Assembly (NCBI GenBank): GCA_016721765.1
Contig: JADKHO010000004.1
Coordinates: 496,001-560,000, forward strand
Reading direction: 5' to 3'
DNA from: Bacteroidota bacterium
GTDB taxonomy: Bacteria > Bacteroidota > Bacteroidia > UBA4408
Length of the DNA stretch: 64,000 bases
A program made the position numbers and the translations under genes. Shown piece by piece: positions 37,457-47,379 of this stretch. How positions within the stretch are numbered: the stretch's first letter is position 1; each line of letters starts with the position of its first letter. The notes beneath the pieces are model-generated. The model was given only the letters and a program-made list of their open reading frames with translations, did not search any database and had not been told where the DNA came from.

Positions 37457-40400
37457 TTATTCTGATATTATTGAATCAGCGAACAATTCAGCTTGTTTTA
37501 AAACGGTATCAATTGCTTTTTGTTGTTTGTCTGGAGGGTATCCGTATTTTGTTAATGTTCGCTTTACTAATACCATTAACTTGGCTCTCGCACTCTCTCT
37601 AATTGTCCAATCAATAGTAGCATTTGCTCGCACTTTGTCAGCAATTTCTCTAGCAATTTCTTTAAGGGTATCATCACCCAGTACAGTTACCGCACTATCA
37701 TTAATCTCAAGAGCATTGTAAAACGCAACCTCATCATTGGTTAATCCTAGCTTTTCTCCTTCCTTATCAGCCTCCTTAATTTGCTTGGCAATGTTGATTA
37801 ACTCCTGAATTATTTCTGCTGTAGTAAGTAAATTGTTTTGATATTTTTTAATTGAAGCCTCTAGCATTTCCAATAACTTTTTGCTCTTAACTAAATTGGT
37901 CTTTGCCCTTGTTTTTAATTCATCATTCAATATCTTTTTCAGCAATTCAATGGCAAGGTTCTTATGCTTCATGCCTTTTACCTCGTGCAAAAACTCATCT
38001 GATAAAATGGATATTTCCGGCTTCTCCATGCCAGCCGCTTCAAAAATATCAATCACCTTATCACTACTTAAAGCTTCATCCACTATTTGCTTAATGGCAG
38101 TTTCAATTTGAAATCCGGTTCTGCCCTTTCCTGATGGTGTATCAAATTTTACCAACCTAGCTTTTACAGCTTGAAAAAACGCAACGTCCGGCAAATGAGC
38201 TTGAACTTCTTCTCTGGTTATACAGAGCGAAAGCGCTTGACTCAACAAACTAACTTCCCTAATAAATCTCTCCTTACCCTCCTGTAATCCTAGTATGTGC
38301 TCTTCTGCTTGTAAAATAATTGAGAGCTTTTCTCTTGAATCAACGGTAAAAAATCTACGATAATTAAATTTAAAACTGTTCTTATAATAAGATTCAGGCT
38401 CCTCGGCAACAATGTCATTTTGTGTTTTACTTTCTTCATTAAAGAACTGCTGCACAATTTCAATTTTCTCTAAAAATACTTCCACTGCCTTTGCAATATT
38501 TTCTGCCGGATCACCTTTTCCTCCTGCTTCACCGTAAAAAGAAAGTGCTTTCTTTAAATCCGTGCCTATGCCTAAATAATCAACAATCAAACCTCCAGGC
38601 TTATCTTTAAACACCCTATTAACTCTAGCAATAGCTTGCATTAAGTTATGTCCGCGCATTGGCTTATCAATATACATTGTATTTAGGCAAGGTGCATCAA
38701 AACCAGTAAGCCACATATCACGCACAATCACAATTTTTAATTCATCAGCAGGGTCTTTCATCCTTTCGGACAAATACCTTCGCTCTTGTTTTGAAGTATT
38801 GTGTTTTGAAATTTCAGGCCCATCGGCACTGCTTGATGTCATTACTACTTTTATAACCCCTTTACTTAAATCATCATTGTGCCAATTGGGACGCAGAGCA
38901 ATTATTTCTTTGTAAATATTTGCTGCAATTCTTCTACTCATAGCAACTACCAATGCCTTGCCATCAAATACAGTTTGGCGTTTTTCATAATGAGTAACAA
39001 TATCGTTTGCTAAATTTTTGATTCTTTGCTCACTGCCAATAATAGCTTCTAACTTTGTCCATTTAGCTTTTGCTTTTTGCTTTTCCGAAATATCTTCATC
39101 CTGTTCCAATTCACTTTCGAAAGCCTCAATTAAAAACTTGCCTTCTTCATCCAAATTTACTTTAGCCAATCGGCTTTCGTAAAATATTTTTACTGTCGCA
39201 CCATCCGTAACAGCATCCTTTATATCGTAGCGGTCAATGTAATTACCAAAAACTTGTGGTGTATTTACATCTGTTCCTTCAATTGGAGTACCAGTAAATC
39301 CAATATAAGTTGCATTGGGCAAAGCATCTCGCATGTATTTTGCAAAGCCAAAGGCAATTCTTTTTCCAATAACTTCCTTGGTTTCTTTGTCTTTTACATC
39401 AACAAATTTTGCTTCAAAACCATATTGAGTTCTATGCGCTTCATCGGCAATTACGACAACATTTTTTCTATCACTTAATTGGTCGTAAACCGAATTAAAA
39501 CCTTCAGGCATAAATTTTTGAATGGTAGTAAACACAATTCCACCACTGGCCACTCGCAATAATTCCTTTAAATGTTCCCGATTTTCGGCTTGTACCGGTT
39601 CTTGGCGGAGCAATTGCATGGATGCGGCAAACGTGTCAAACAGCTGGTCATCTAAATCATTTCTATCAGTAATAACTACAATAGTTGGATTATTCATTTC
39701 AGGTGCAGTAATTAATTTTCCTGAATAAAAAACCATACTCAAGCTTTTTCCTGAACCTTGAGTGTGCCATACTACCCCACCCCTTTTATCACCATTTACA
39801 CCGGAAGCAATTATAGATGATTGCACCGCCTTATTAACGGCATAATATTGATGATAAGCTGCGAGTTTCTTTTCAGTTTGTATTTGAATTAATCCGGTTT
39901 TTGTATCCTCTTTTTTAGTCTTTTCGAATACTATAAAATTACGCACTAAATCAAGCAAGGTAGCAGGCTGCATCATACCTTGCAACAAAATATCCAATTG
40001 CGGCTTAAATCTGGATGCTTCCTTTAATCCATCAGCTGTTTTCCATGTCATGTAACGACTCATATCTGCGGAAACGCTTCCGGCTTTGCACTCTAAACCA
40101 TCTGATATAATACAAATGGCATTGAATGTAAATAAGCTGGGAATTATGGCTTTGTAGGTTTGTAATTGCTTGAAAGCACTTAGCATACTCGCGTTTTCAT
40201 CGCTTGCATTTTTAAGTTCAATAACAACTAGAGGTAAGCCATTCACAAAGAGCAATACATCAGGCCTCTTGTTCTGATTATTCTCGATAATAGTGTATTG
40301 ATTTACTACTAAGAATTGGTTGTTCCTTATATTCTCAAAATCTATTAGAGCAACCTCATGGCTGCGTTCATAGCCATTTTGCTGATATGGTATTTTAACT

Positions 40401-40687
40401 TTCTCAACTAAAAGTTTATGAAACTCTTCATTATTATGGAGTAATACCGGAGAATAAATGCGCAAAACACTTTGCAGTGCAGCCTCTTGCGCATCAGCCG
40501 GAATATGCGGATTAATTTTAGCAATTGCATTACGCAATCGGGTAATTAAAATAATCTGCTGATAATTGTCACGTTCACAAAACAAGCCTTCTGGCGAAAG
40601 CTCCCTTCCATTGGCATATTCCCATCCCTGAGCTTTAAGCAGCTCAATTGCGGATTCTTCGATTATGTTTTCGGTGATGGGTTTCAT
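37457..40687 (-). CDS. hsdR: Type I restriction endonuclease subunit R
   Basis: A 1076-residue HsdR. The N-terminal PD-(D/E)xK nuclease shows RPDVLLFVNGLPLVVIELK (about 140-160). The SF2 helicase-translocase core follows: Walker A HTQGSGKS (about 304-311), DEAH in IADEAHRTQYG (about 415-425), GFTGTPIE, and motif V/VI region TGFDAPCLNTMYIDKPMRGHNLMQAIARVNR. The C-terminal part (LLKKILNDELKTRAK ... ) is the DUF3387-like helical region that binds the methylase core. With HsdM and HsdS it would cleave DNA lacking the host methylation after ATP-driven translocation. It is unusually far from hsdM/hsdS (about 7.5 kb) and instead follows the DUF3883 gene by 7 bp, so it is transcribed with that gene. 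No disruption is seen. Confidence 0.95.
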   Translation of the reverse strand: MKPITENIIEESAIELLKAQGWEYANGRELSPEGLFCERDNYQQIILITRLRNAIAKINPHIPADAQEAALQSVLRIYSPVLLHNNEEFHKLLVEKVKIPYQQNGYERSHEVALIDFENIRNNQFLVVNQYTIIENNQNKRPDVLLFVNGLPLVVIELKNASDENASMLSAFKQLQTYKAIIPSLFTFNAICIISDGLECKAGSVSADMSRYMTWKTADGLKEASRFKPQLDILLQGMMQPATLLDLVRNFIVFEKTKKEDTKTGLIQIQTEKKLAAYHQYYAVNKAVQSSIIASGVNGDKRGGVVWHTQGSGKSLSMVFYSGKLITAPEMNNPTIVVITDRNDLDDQLFDTFAASMQLLRQEPVQAENREHLKELLRVASGGIVFTTIQKFMPEGFNSVYDQLSDRKNVVVIADEAHRTQYGFEAKFVDVKDKETKEVIGKRIAFGFAKYMRDALPNATYIGFTGTPIEGTDVNTPQVFGNYIDRYDIKDAVTDGATVKIFYESRLAKVNLDEEGKFLIEAFESELEQDEDISEKQKAKAKWTKLEAIIGSEQRIKNLANDIVTHYEKRQTVFDGKALVVAMSRRIAANIYKEIIALRPNWHNDDLSKGVIKVVMTSSSADGPEISKHNTSKQERRYLSERMKDPADELKIVIVRDMWLTGFDAPCLNTMYIDKPMRGHNLMQAIARVNRVFKDKPGGLIVDYLGIGTDLKKALSFYGEAGGKGDPAENIAKAVEVFLEKIEIVQQFFNEESKTQNDIVAEEPESYYKNSFKFNYRRFFTVDSREKLSIILQAEEHILGLQEGKERFIREVSLLSQALSLCITREEVQAHLPDVAFFQAVKARLVKFDTPSGKGRTGFQIETAIKQIVDEALSSDKVIDIFEAAGMEKPEISILSDEFLHEVKGMKHKNLAIELLKKILNDELKTRAKTNLVKSKKLLEMLEASIKKYQNNLLTTAEIIQELINIAKQIKEADKEGEKLGLTNDEVAFYNALEINDSAVTVLGDDTLKEIAREIADKVRANATIDWTIRESARAKLMVLVKRTLTKYGYPPDKQQKAIDTVLKQAELFADSIISE

Positions 40688-40694
40688 TCGTTTT

Positions 40695-41663
40695 TCAGAT
40701 TACCTTTTTCAATCGGAGTGCTGCGCTTACTCTTTTAATTGGTGGATTTAAAACAGACTTATCATTTGCTACCCAGATGCTTCCCTTTTTTTGATATTTG
40801 AAAACTCTAATTATTGGATTATTTGATAAAACTTCATTGGCAACAAATAGATGGTAGTTTTGTGAACATTTATTGAATGCTTTAAATTCATTAGGGGTGA
40901 GCTCCACATTAAGTTCTGCCCCGCTCTGCCCCTTAACTTCAATATTTATTTTAAAAGTATCCGTTTTTACCTCTAAGTCCCATCCCTTCTTTTCTGACTC
41001 AACTGATTTTATATTTTTCATTCCACCATATCTTTTTGCATAAAATTGCTTAGCAAAATTGACTGCTGTTTGCTCAACTAATAGCCGTTTTTCAATATCT
41101 GGTTGAAAGGCAATTCCCTCAATTAGTTTGCTTTTTGTTGCAACCTTTTCAATCTTTCCATTATTAGCTATGTAATTTTTTAAAGCAACAAGGAGTTTTG
41201 CTTTTTTTGGATGCAAGGCAATGTAATAAAGAGAACTTCTTCCAAATGTTTTAGGTAATTTAAAAATCCTATCATCCTCTTCTATTAGATGTATATTTTT
41301 AAAATTGGTTACAGCATGATAGTAACTACCATAACGATTTGATTGTGAAGTTTCATACAATCGAGATTTTCGATACCACCCCACCACCCTCATTATTCTC
41401 TCGGTTGGATGAGTAGCGCAAAAAACTACTGTCACATTTTCTAGATATTCTCTGTTTAAAGTTTTATCGAGATTTTTTAGTGAAAGACTTGAAATAAATG
41501 GAAAATTACCAAATACTTTTCCATCCCTATTCTTGAAATTATAGATTTCCCCTCCAGTCTTATTCTTTAAAATATATTTGGCTCCCGAACGAGGAATGTC
41601 AATATTCGCTCTACCTTCATAATATTTCATCCAAGCTGTTCTACAAAGAATTATTTTTTCCAT
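40695..41663 (-). CDS. DUF3883-domain protein (predicted nuclease-like)
   Basis: A 322-residue protein. The C-terminal region (about 215-290) has GWDLEVKTDTFKINIEVKGQSG, matching the DUF3883 domain, whose D...ExK layout resembles PD-(D/E)xK nucleases. The N-terminal ~170 residues contain RVVGWYRKSRLYE, a motif I have seen in other predicted restriction-type proteins and which might be a modified-base or nucleotide sensor domain (uncertain). It lies between the 155-residue gene (9 bp) and hsdR (7 bp), forming a three-gene unit. Placement within a defence block and a nuclease-like domain point to anti-phage function, perhaps modification-dependent restriction. Catalysis is inferred from motif only. 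Confidence 0.7.
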   Translation of the reverse strand: MEKIILCRTAWMKYYEGRANIDIPRSGAKYILKNKTGGEIYNFKNRDGKVFGNFPFISSLSLKNLDKTLNREYLENVTVVFCATHPTERIMRVVGWYRKSRLYETSQSNRYGSYYHAVTNFKNIHLIEEDDRIFKLPKTFGRSSLYYIALHPKKAKLLVALKNYIANNGKIEKVATKSKLIEGIAFQPDIEKRLLVEQTAVNFAKQFYAKRYGGMKNIKSVESEKKGWDLEVKTDTFKINIEVKGQSGAELNVELTPNEFKAFNKCSQNYHLFVANEVLSNNPIIRVFKYQKKGSIWVANDKSVLNPPIKRVSAALRLKKVI

Positions 41664-41672
41664 AGGGTCCGT

Positions 41673-42140
41673 TTAAATAAAATGACAATCTCTGGCAAAA
41701 TAAGATAACTTCTTATTTGCATTTATTTCTTCCTTTGTTTTGATAGTGCATAAAATCAATTCACCTTTAAAAACAAATGGCTTTTCATCTAAATAATTTA
41801 CAGACCACAATTCTCCGCTATCCGGGCTTGAACAAACTGCACCTTGTACTATATCTAAGTAGTTTTTTCGCCTTGCAAAAATATCATCAACTATAATTAT
41901 CAAATCATTTTGATGTTCTTTAATAAAATTGAATAGATGTAGCGGGCTTTCAATCATTTCAAGAAGGAAATATTGTCGTAACTTCTTTATTGCATTTTGA
42001 AAATATGACAGATTTGCCGGATTACTTATTTCTGTGATAACGATAGGGTTCCTTCTATCTAAAAGATTGGGTATGCTATTAAATTTATCCTCTTTTGTGA
42101 TTTTTCCTTTCATTCTAGGATTTTTCGGCATTTGAATCAA
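41673..42140 (-). CDS. Small protein of unknown function paired with DUF3883 gene
   Basis: A 155-residue soluble protein. A lysine-rich N-terminus (KNPRMKGKITKEDK) is followed by an alpha/beta region with the strand LIIIVDDIFARRKNY, superficially Walker-B-like, but there is no Walker A, so I do not call it an ATPase. No family is recognised. It starts the downstream transcript that continues with DUF3883 and hsdR (9-bp and 7-bp gaps). A 192-bp gap separates it from the AlbA_2 gene and probably holds the promoter of this unit. An in-frame Met four codons later is an alternative start. Confidence 0.55.
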   Translation of the reverse strand: MIQMPKNPRMKGKITKEDKFNSIPNLLDRRNPIVITEISNPANLSYFQNAIKKLRQYFLLEMIESPLHLFNFIKEHQNDLIIIVDDIFARRKNYLDIVQGAVCSSPDSGELWSVNYLDEKPFVFKGELILCTIKTKEEINANKKLSYFARDCHFI

Positions 42141-42332
42141 TTACTAAAGTTCTGATAAACATAACATTACATCAAACTGCGGTTTTCAAAGCAAATAAAA
42201 ATTATTCCAATCCTAATTACAAATCGGCCTAGAGATAAGAAATCTTTTGTCATTCCTTATTCTTAATTCTACATAATTTAACACAATATAGATTTAATTA
42301 GCTGATAATGTGAAGCATTAGAGTCTTCTATG

Positions 42333-44012
42333 TTATTTTTCTATTTCGTTTCTATTTTTTTTTGCCAACCAGTACTTTCTATATGTTTTGTCTGGAGAGT
42401 GCTCTAAAATTGATGCTTTTACCAATTTATAGACTGTTTTTCGAACATCTTCTATAGCAACATCTCCTATTTTAGCGTGTAATTCTTGCATTGAGAGCTT
42501 AGGATTTAATTTTAAAGTTTCCTCAATTAGAGCTTTTAAACGGGGAACCTCAATTACCTTCAATGTAGGCTTTATGTTGATTTTTGAATTGGCTATTAAT
42601 TTAGGATTTACTAGGTATTCAGTACCCTTTTTTATACCCCTACTAACCAAAATTGCTTGCTCTAACAGTTTACCAACATAAGAACGCAAACGATCTTCGT
42701 CAGTTAATTGCAGTTCTTTAGTTAGCTGAGTAGTAAGTATTTTTTTATGCCTCGCAACAATACCTAAAACTATAAACTCTCTTTGAGATAATTGATAGTT
42801 CTTTGAAATAAAATCAAGAAGCAATAGGGCCTCTGCATCCAAAATTTTTGAAGATTGAGTGACGGTGGTAGAATTAAAATCTGAGATTGGAACAGGAAAT
42901 GCTTTTGCATCTCTGCTTGTTATTTCATAGATAAGATTGTAGCCAGTTCCTTCACCCTCCATCAATTCAAGGTCATGTAATACCCTAATCAAATGGGGGT
43001 TCCTGCGACTTGTTGAATGTAAAATATTAAATTTCGTGATGCCTAATGGTAAACCACCCGGATTTGAAATCTCCAAACGGTCTTGAAATACTTTAATAAA
43101 AATATCACCAGATATCGTATAACTCTTGTGAGCAATCGCATTTAGCAATAATTCCCTTATTACTCTTTCATCATAATGCCTAATTTGTTTTCGGAATAAA
43201 CCTTGAGGAAACTCATCAAAGTAAGTTAACTCAATAGATTGTTTTTCTATATCCAACAATAGGTCTTTAGGGTTTTGGAAATTGTCATGCCAATCAATTT
43301 TTCTTACTTTATTTTCAAGTTCATCATAAACAATATACTGAACAGTAAGTGGGTAAACCAAGCGACTCCTTTGAGCTGGTGTGCCTAACCATAATACTCC
43401 AAGATTAGTTAACTGGTTTTTATGAAACAAATTATAATGTTCCGCAATTTCTAAATCTGTTAATTCTTTTATTGGAGCTTTCACCCTTCTGGATTTTCTG
43501 ATTTCTCCTGCAAACCATTCTAGTTTATCAGATGGAATCTGATTGAGTATAACTCCTCGAGGTTGCAATTCCCATTGGAATGCATCCTTTTCATTAGCCA
43601 AACGGTGGATGTCTTCACTTCGAGCTGCCTGACATTGATCGCCAATGCGTATGTAAATCTTACCATCGGCAGAAGTTGCAATTGATTTTAGAGATGGATG
43701 AACAACAATATCAAAATAATGGCTGCCATTACTATGGGTTTCAATTTCACCTGCAGCTAGACCAACATTAAAACATAAAGAACGTAACCGAGTTATTGTT
43801 GTATTTAAAATTTCATCTGTTATAATCTGACCTTTAGGGGGTTCTTTTTCTTTATCTTCTATGCCAATCACAATAACTCCACCTTGCGCATTTGCTAGGC
43901 AAACACAAGTAACTGCTAAGTCTCTTAAGCCTTCAGAGCTATATTTGCCATCAGCATTAATCACTTTACGAAGGCTCTTGTATTCTTTTACAATGGTTTC
44001 AGTTAATGACAT
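42333..44012 (-). CDS. AlbA_2 (Schlafen-like) ATP-binding/DNA-binding regulator-type protein
   Basis: A 559-residue protein. The N-terminus shows the AlbA_2 pattern: ETIVKEYKSLR (acidic/EyK motif), then LANAQGGVIVIGIED (about 38-52) and IRIGDQCQAAR. The middle (about 270-390) contains NAIAHKSYTISGDIFIKVFQDRLEISNPGGLP, typical of the HATPase-like 'ATP-binding protein' C-terminal module of this family. The last ~150 residues hold winged-helix segments. These proteins are annotated as transcriptional regulators or helicase-like, but many lie in defence loci. It follows the DUF262 gene by 69 bp and ends the hsdM-led gene run. Whether it regulates the locus or is itself a defence effector is not visible. 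Confidence 0.78.
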   Translation of the reverse strand: MSLTETIVKEYKSLRKVINADGKYSSEGLRDLAVTCVCLANAQGGVIVIGIEDKEKEPPKGQIITDEILNTTITRLRSLCFNVGLAAGEIETHSNGSHYFDIVVHPSLKSIATSADGKIYIRIGDQCQAARSEDIHRLANEKDAFQWELQPRGVILNQIPSDKLEWFAGEIRKSRRVKAPIKELTDLEIAEHYNLFHKNQLTNLGVLWLGTPAQRSRLVYPLTVQYIVYDELENKVRKIDWHDNFQNPKDLLLDIEKQSIELTYFDEFPQGLFRKQIRHYDERVIRELLLNAIAHKSYTISGDIFIKVFQDRLEISNPGGLPLGITKFNILHSTSRRNPHLIRVLHDLELMEGEGTGYNLIYEITSRDAKAFPVPISDFNSTTVTQSSKILDAEALLLLDFISKNYQLSQREFIVLGIVARHKKILTTQLTKELQLTDEDRLRSYVGKLLEQAILVSRGIKKGTEYLVNPKLIANSKINIKPTLKVIEVPRLKALIEETLKLNPKLSMQELHAKIGDVAIEDVRKTVYKLVKASILEHSPDKTYRKYWLAKKNRNEIEK

Positions 44013-44081
44013 TTTAATTATGAATTATATCTTTCCAAACTTTTATTACTCAAAAAAAATTACAACCAGTTTCAATTGCTC

Positions 44082-45875
44082 TTATACCAAAATAGGTTCA
44101 TGTTTATTAATAGCTTCCTTAACATCAATTTCAAGCAACTCGCCGACTTCACTAAAAAACCATTTCCATCTGTCTGTTATAGAATCAAGATTCCATTGCT
44201 GAGTATATTTTTTTACTTCGAAATCTTGTACAATTTGCTGAGTGATTTCAAAAGCTGTAATCTTTTCATCCTTGTTATCGTACTTTCCTTTTCCTTTATA
44301 AACTTCCATTTTCACTTTAAAAGGATTGTTGCTAGCTTCAATATTTTTTGCTCCACCTAACAGGGTAAGATTACCTGCACTATTCAACCATTTTGCAGAA
44401 ACATCTTTAGTAATATGATTCCACTCTGAAAATTTCTCGTACTTAACAGGTAAAATATGTTCAAGATGCAAATCTTGGTCTAAATCAATAAATGATGTTT
44501 TACTGTTATCAGTGGCGTTGTATTCCATCATTAGTAATAATGGTTTACACCATGCCTCTGATGCAATTTGCTCTGAGGTTAAATTGTAAACCGCAAGCGT
44601 GAGGATATTTTCTTTATTTAGTTTGTCAGTGAGTTCTGTTTTTATTTCATCAATTTTTTTCTTCTCCTTTACCCATTTAATTAAATTAAATGATGTTTGC
44701 TTTATTTGAGAAAGTGTTTTTCCTGCTATCCAATACAAGTAATAAAAACGCCTGAGTTCCTTTTTCAATTGGTCAAACTCTTCATAATTGGTGTGTAGAG
44801 CTGTGAGTAGAATACTCTTCCAATACATATTCCACCGGATATACCAAAAGGAATAAATTACTTTGTCTTTTCCTTCATAAATAATTGTATAATAAGTGTT
44901 GGCGAACTTTTTTATGTCTGCAATTACTTCATTTGGGTCTGTATATTCAAACGCATCTTGCAATTCATCGTACAAAGATTTTTTCGGGTTTTGACCCAAG
45001 ATGTGATACTCATAAATGATAAACAAGTCGTTTAGGCTTATGTCGCAAGCTTTAATTGTTTGCTCCATGTCTCGCCAATCTGCTATAAATTGTTCTTCTT
45101 TGACTTTGGAAGTATCTGAGTCTCCTTTATACTTCGAATAAAGTTTTTCAAGCAGATAACTTTTGATTAAATCGGCTGCAGTCAAATCCATTCCTCTGTC
45201 GTTTAATACTTGAAAGAGTTTTATTGCAAACTCACGATTCTTGCATTCAATCCGAATTATTTTTACTTGATTGAATAAATAGTTTATCAATTCTTCGGAT
45301 TGTTCTTTACCAATCTCAATTAATTTTTCTTTGAAAATTACGGCTGTGTTTACGAATTTATATTTTGGTTCCTCATCAGTTCTTATTTGATATTTGTATG
45401 GTTTAGTTAAAACGGATGTGTTGCCATCAACAATAATATTTTCAAAATCACTCAGGTGTTGGCTGTGAGTAAATAGTTTTAATCGTTTTGATTTACCAAA
45501 AAGTGAAATGGAAGATGAAATTGTGTCCATGTCAACTGCAAATGGATTATCTTCTGTTTTTCCTTCATTAATATTGGGATAAAGGTCTCTGATTACGCAA
45601 AAGAGAATCATTAATGTTGTAAGACGTTGCTGACCGTCAACAACATCTACATAAGCGGACTTTTCATTATCTCTTGGTTTTGCAGTAATTATAGAGCCCA
45701 AAAAATAATTGTCTTCTTTATTTTCAAAAGCATCAAAAATATCTTCCCACAGTTTTTCAACTTGTTCATCTTCCCATTTATATGGGCGTTGGTACTGAGG
45801 AATTTTATACAAAGAATCTTTGTTTCCAAATAATGCACCAATTGATAGGCTAAGAGGTTTAAATGGTTCTTCCAT
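44082..45875 (-). CDS. DUF262/DUF1524 GmrSD-like endonuclease
   Basis: A 597-residue protein with the two hallmark domains of GmrSD-type proteins. The N-terminal DUF262 part carries YKIPQYQRPYKWE and VDVVDGQQRLTTLMIL (about residues 22-34 and 75-90), the ParB/Srx-like nucleotide-hydrolysing fold. The C-terminal DUF1524 part has LHLEHILP (about 465-472) followed by NSAGNLTLLGGAKNIEASN, the HNH-type nuclease. Fused GmrSD enzymes use NTP hydrolysis and cut phage DNA carrying modified (for example glucosylated) bases. It sits between the SIR2-like gene (28 bp) and the AlbA_2 gene. This complements the type I system, which targets unmodified DNA. Motifs appear intact. Confidence 0.88.
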   Translation of the reverse strand: MEEPFKPLSLSIGALFGNKDSLYKIPQYQRPYKWEDEQVEKLWEDIFDAFENKEDNYFLGSIITAKPRDNEKSAYVDVVDGQQRLTTLMILFCVIRDLYPNINEGKTEDNPFAVDMDTISSSISLFGKSKRLKLFTHSQHLSDFENIIVDGNTSVLTKPYKYQIRTDEEPKYKFVNTAVIFKEKLIEIGKEQSEELINYLFNQVKIIRIECKNREFAIKLFQVLNDRGMDLTAADLIKSYLLEKLYSKYKGDSDTSKVKEEQFIADWRDMEQTIKACDISLNDLFIIYEYHILGQNPKKSLYDELQDAFEYTDPNEVIADIKKFANTYYTIIYEGKDKVIYSFWYIRWNMYWKSILLTALHTNYEEFDQLKKELRRFYYLYWIAGKTLSQIKQTSFNLIKWVKEKKKIDEIKTELTDKLNKENILTLAVYNLTSEQIASEAWCKPLLLMMEYNATDNSKTSFIDLDQDLHLEHILPVKYEKFSEWNHITKDVSAKWLNSAGNLTLLGGAKNIEASNNPFKVKMEVYKGKGKYDNKDEKITAFEITQQIVQDFEVKKYTQQWNLDSITDRWKWFFSEVGELLEIDVKEAINKHEPILV

Positions 45876-45903
45876 ATTTATAGTTTCTTAATTAAATGTA
45901 ATT

Positions 45904-47325
45904 TTAATCCAAATACTCATTCAACTTACTCATAACAAAAATCTCAAAATCCTTTACTACTTCAACTTTAATCTTTGATAAGTCCAGGTATTTTGAAAGA
46001 TAATAATTCACTACTTTATCTTCAGGGTTTATAATAATAATTTTTTTCAATTTGCTGGAGTGTCTTTGTAATAAACGATTAAAATGGTCTTCGTTTCCTT
46101 TCCATCCAATAAGATAAAGTTCTTCAATATTACGCATACTATGCTCCATTGCCATAAAATGGTCATAAGGCATAACCATTTCGTCCTTATCTCTGTATGG
46201 TAATAATAGAGCCGGAAGAAATACATCATTGCTAATTTTAGGGATTATTTGAAGAAGATTTTTATTAATAGTGAAGCGACCTTTGTTATTCTTATCATTT
46301 GCCCATTCAAGCCCCCATGAATTTTGAGCTATGATTTCATCTAATTCTCCTAACATCTGAAAATAAATTTGATAGGGCTCAATTTTCTGATTATACAACG
46401 AATCAGCAATTGTCTCTTTTGTATTGTTGTGTAACATTTTTGATTTAAACTTCCAACCCCAATTGCAAGAACCGTGTGGCTTAAACAACAATACATTTCG
46501 CTCATTCCAATTTATGTAATCGTTCATATTTGTATAATGAGCCTGAAATATTTGAGAAGTAAAATCATCCAAAATAGTATCGTAATTGAAGGACACAAAA
46601 GCTATTCTTTCAGCAGAATTAGATGAAACATGCTTTTGTAATTTATTTACTAAAAGGCTGTACAAATTATTTCGATAATGTTTTGTTGTAACTTCTTTTG
46701 AAACTTCAGTAAATAAATCTTGCATGTAATACTGGAGGTTTATATGCCGATTAGCAACTTGAGGGTTGTAAAAAGTTTTGTAATCCTGCCATTCAGCTTC
46801 AAGGCATTCCTCAATGTCTTTATTCATTGATTCAAATAACGGAGTGGAAATTCTTGCTGCTGGATATTTACTAATAAAGGAACTATACCTTTCATCAAAA
46901 ATATCGATACCTGATGGAGGGTTTAGGGGTGATTGCTTGAATGTCTTTCCGCTTTCACCAAATACGCAATGGCTTGATGCAGCTGCTCCAAAAACGAACA
47001 TTCTTTTAAACTCTTGGTCGCTAGAGTAAGACTGATTATTAAATTTTATTTCTTTACCGAATGACTCTGTTTTAACATATTTAATTACATTAATATCGCA
47101 AATTTCCCGCCCTAACTGCTGATATTTTTCTAAGGTTTTTTCTTCCGGTTTCAGATTTTTAACGGTTTTAATCTTATCGTTTTGTACAATAAAAAACCGG
47201 TCAGGGTAATCATAGAGTTCCCAAATAGTACCGAAATATATTTCACCAAAATAAGTGATGAAGTATGCGGGAGTATTATAATATGTCGACCATTCAGGAG
47301 GTATTTGGATTTTATTCTTCATCAA
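45904..47325 (-). CDS. SIR2-like (NADase-type) defence protein
   Basis: A 473-residue protein with the SIR2 nucleotide-binding landmarks: FVFGAAASSH (about 108-117, equivalent to GAGAS), SFNYDTILDD (about 244-253, equivalent to TQNYD), FKPHGSCNWGW (about 280-290, equivalent to LHGS with the catalytic His), ELYLIGWKGNEDH (about 404-416) and IIIINPED. The first ~105 residues and the segment 120-240 are insertions without a known name. Stand-alone SIR2-like proteins in defence loci typically deplete NAD when triggered by phage, causing abortive infection. It is tightly placed between the DUF6615-like gene (54 bp) and the DUF262 gene, inside the type I locus. The effector assignment is family-based; the trigger is unknown. 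Confidence 0.8.
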   Translation of the reverse strand: MMKNKIQIPPEWSTYYNTPAYFITYFGEIYFGTIWELYDYPDRFFIVQNDKIKTVKNLKPEEKTLEKYQQLGREICDINVIKYVKTESFGKEIKFNNQSYSSDQEFKRMFVFGAAASSHCVFGESGKTFKQSPLNPPSGIDIFDERYSSFISKYPAARISTPLFESMNKDIEECLEAEWQDYKTFYNPQVANRHINLQYYMQDLFTEVSKEVTTKHYRNNLYSLLVNKLQKHVSSNSAERIAFVSFNYDTILDDFTSQIFQAHYTNMNDYINWNERNVLLFKPHGSCNWGWKFKSKMLHNNTKETIADSLYNQKIEPYQIYFQMLGELDEIIAQNSWGLEWANDKNNKGRFTINKNLLQIIPKISNDVFLPALLLPYRDKDEMVMPYDHFMAMEHSMRNIEELYLIGWKGNEDHFNRLLQRHSSKLKKIIIINPEDKVVNYYLSKYLDLSKIKVEVVKDFEIFVMSKLNEYLD

Positions 47326-47379
47326 TTAAAATTACTTGAAATATCATTGTTCCATTTTCTCAATAGTAATTTATTTTTC

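Noticed and set aside
41673..42140. Walker-B-like strand LIIIVDDI in the 155-aa protein
   Set aside because: No P-loop precedes it and the protein is too short for an AAA or RecA core.
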